Below are positions 62,164 to 64,000 of a DNA stretch of 64,000 bases, piece by piece. The notes under the pieces are model-generated. The model did no database searches. It was not told where the DNA came from and saw nothing but the letters and a program-made list of their open reading frames with translations. Where the stretch lies: positions 55,874 to 119,873 of the forward strand of contig JAURVB010013544.1 in assembly GCA_033002965.1 (NCBI GenBank), given 5' to 3'. The DNA is from Piper betle (Eukaryota; Streptophyta; Magnoliopsida; Piperales; Piperaceae). The position numbers and the translations under genes are program-made. Each line of letters starts with the position of its first letter. Position 1 is the stretch's first letter.

Positions 62164-63518
62164 GCCTATTCATCTTAGCCAACTTGAATCAGTTTAGCAT
62201 AGTAATTTGTTGAACAATAATATTTATAATTGACACATTAAATCATGGCCATATATATTAAAGGCACCCAGCCACAAAGATAATGCTCTTATACCATACA
62301 GTATATACTTTGTGCCTAAGATCAATAATTGACATTATTTAGGATAGAACTTGTGATTTAGCTTCATTAGTAAAAAAACTGTCTTGCTGACTTTGCAAAT
62401 AATATTCACGAATCATTGGCAACTGCGTCTTACCGTCACTAAAGACTTGCAATCACTTTGCAACCGCAAGTGCGGTTGTAAATTTGGTGGTTGCAAATTT
62501 TGTAACCGCTTTCTGTTGCAACGCCGTTGCAAAAGTAAAAAAATTGTTATTTGCAACTACATATCTATCCATCGTAGGTTGTAAAATTTTTAAAAAAATT
62601 AAAAAAATTATTCTCCATCACAAAACGATTGTGAAATATCAAAAATAAAATAAAATAAGTGCAACCACCATCTGAATTTTAAAAATTTAAAATGAAATAC
62701 AAATTACCAAGAATTTAATTTACAAGCAGCAAGTAATAAATAAAATTTAGCTCGTCACAATACAATTTAGCTCATTACAAAACTTTAATCGAAACTAAAC
62801 CAGTAAAAAATGAACTTCGCAACAAGATATTGATCTACTGATGATAAAATGCACAAATATCCAACTAAATTTTGTATGTAAACCATCTCGAAGACTGGGT
62901 ATTCAGCTTTGAATCTAGCGCAAGCAAAATCTTTGGCCTCCCGGCTGGTCACTCCCAAATCCAACTGACCGTACAGCAGTTTCCGAACATTTATTCTTTT
63001 AACATTTTAATAATCCTCTTTGCACGGGATTTGTAATCTCAAAGAGGTCGCATACTTATTATTTATTTTAATGTACAGCATCCAACCACTTATACCGGTA
63101 CAAATCGGTCACTAATATTAGATTTAATAATGCAATGGCCTTAACCGATTATAATACGGTGGGCTGTAAATGCGATAAAATGCGGTTGGCCAATTCGTAA
63201 CCGCATTAGCGGCGGTAAATAAGCGGTTAAAAATTTTAAAGGTTGTAAATCTGTCGTCACCCGTAGTAATTTTGCAAACAGGAAGTACAGTACCTTGCAA
63301 GCACGTTTCTTTTCTTTTTTTCTTTTTTTGGATAAATGCATGCCCGTTTCTTTAAGCCTCACTAGTTTAACAGATTTGCCGATGTGCAAAGGCATCGATT
63401 GGTACGTAACTTCTTAGACGTGATCTGTTAAAATGTGAAAGACAAACACGTGCGTATTGTAAAGAAGCTTGATACTTAACGAGTCCACGAGCGATAAAGG
63501 ATTTGTTGTCATTATTGA
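62164..63518. repeat. AT-rich repeat with 'aaccgc' motifs in both orientations
   Basis: Motifs TTGCAACCGC, GTAACCGC and GCGGTTGTAAAT cluster at 62395-62530, and TGCGGTT, GTAACCGC and AAGCGGTT at 63165-63260, in opposing orientations. This is like the subterminal repeats of a DNA transposon of about 0.9 kb (62390-63290). No transposase is seen and the exact ends are uncertain. Confidence 0.4.
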
Positions 63519-64000
63519 GCTGAGTTATAAAAATCGGTCAATTTTATTCGGAATCGGCCGATTTAAATCAGATTTGAGGGTTTCTAATTAAAAAAAATAG
63601 CTGACTCAATGTTCATGCTAATCGGTCCGTGAATTAATTGATTCAAACTGATTTCGACCGATTCGTGCCGATTCTGAAATTAGCCCAAATCTGTTGATTC
63701 CAGACGGCAGTGATAGACAGGGCAGGGGGAAGACGAGTCGGCAATGGCCAGCGGCGAGCAGCGAGTGGCAAGGGTGACGACTGGGGGACCTAGGGCTGGG
63801 GTGGGGGGAGGGGGGAGACGATCTGGAGGGGCAGAAGGGGGTGGCATAGTGGGGTAGGGTGACAGCAGGGGAGCAGGGCAGGGGGGGGCACAGGGGGAGC
63901 GGGGTCGACAAGGCCGGCACGGGAAGGGGTTGGCAATGTGGGGTGAGACGGGGGCACAAGGGGGTGGGGGGGGATGGGGAGTGCACAGGGGGCCAGGCTG
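63519..64000. repeat. Second 'TCGGCTAATT'-type repeat with G-rich tail
   Basis: 63519-63720 (AAATCGGTCAATTTTATTC, then GAATCGGCCGATTTAAATC) is a diverged copy of the head at 14746. It too runs into a G-rich tract (63720 to the window end), with AGGGGG and GGCAATG words. Confidence 0.6.

Noticed and set aside
62384..62584. 66-codon frame rich in Cys and Lys
   Set aside because: It is made of repeated AACCGC/GCGGTT motifs of a repeat and does not resemble the missing polygalacturonase terminal exon.

Overview
The window is nuclear DNA of a flowering plant: spliced genes with GT-AG introns, plant gene families and a dense load of plant transposons. The very GC-rich first exon of the ZIP4 gene (about 37180-38480), falling to ordinary GC in later exons, is the 5'-to-3' GC gradient usual in monocots. 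A monocot, probably not a grass, is my best guess, but it is only a guess.

Layout. 1-538: tail of a chromovirus-type LTR. 1402-5317 (-): Rab GDP dissociation inhibitor, 13 exons, with one short coding run. 7606-9187 (-): chloroplast thioredoxin-like-fold protein of the MRL7 family, intact. 13578-13855 (+): a MIR827 gene with a phosphate-response (P1BS) element, TATA box and hairpin. 14183-23300: a nested transposon block. An L1-type LINE is split in its endonuclease by a decayed Helitron whose 3' terminus (hairpin plus CTAG) lies at 19618; that Helitron carries a GC-rich fold-back element flanked by (TA)n. 24581-27494 (+): two related small genes of a plant-specific family whose proteins end in a 'SCxxGA' motif. 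28452-36787 (+): a young chromovirus with 1.84-kb LTRs, target duplication, PBS, PPT and a C-terminal chromodomain, disabled by one missing base and one stop codon. 37176-40645 (+): ZIP4/SPO22, a meiotic crossover protein, starting only 388 bp after the chromovirus. 42423-44325 (-): ankyrin/PGG membrane protein, intact. 45480-56600: mostly AT-rich intergenic DNA with a Copia remnant, tandem duplications, a C-rich and a G-rich block and a promoter-like stretch without a gene. 56726-62163 (+): a polygalacturonase pseudogene split by a degenerate Copia element. The rest is repeats.

The genes have unrelated jobs (vesicle traffic, plastid transcription, phosphate signalling, meiosis, membrane ankyrin signalling, cell-wall pectin); nothing suggests a gene cluster. 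The most useful observations are the MIR827 gene with its P1BS element, the young chromovirus on the ZIP4 promoter, the fold-back family sitting in (TA)n, the nested LINE/Helitron, and a pattern of short frame-breaking losses, mostly in homopolymer runs, in otherwise well-conserved genes. That last pattern needs to be separated from assembly error before any gene is called dead.
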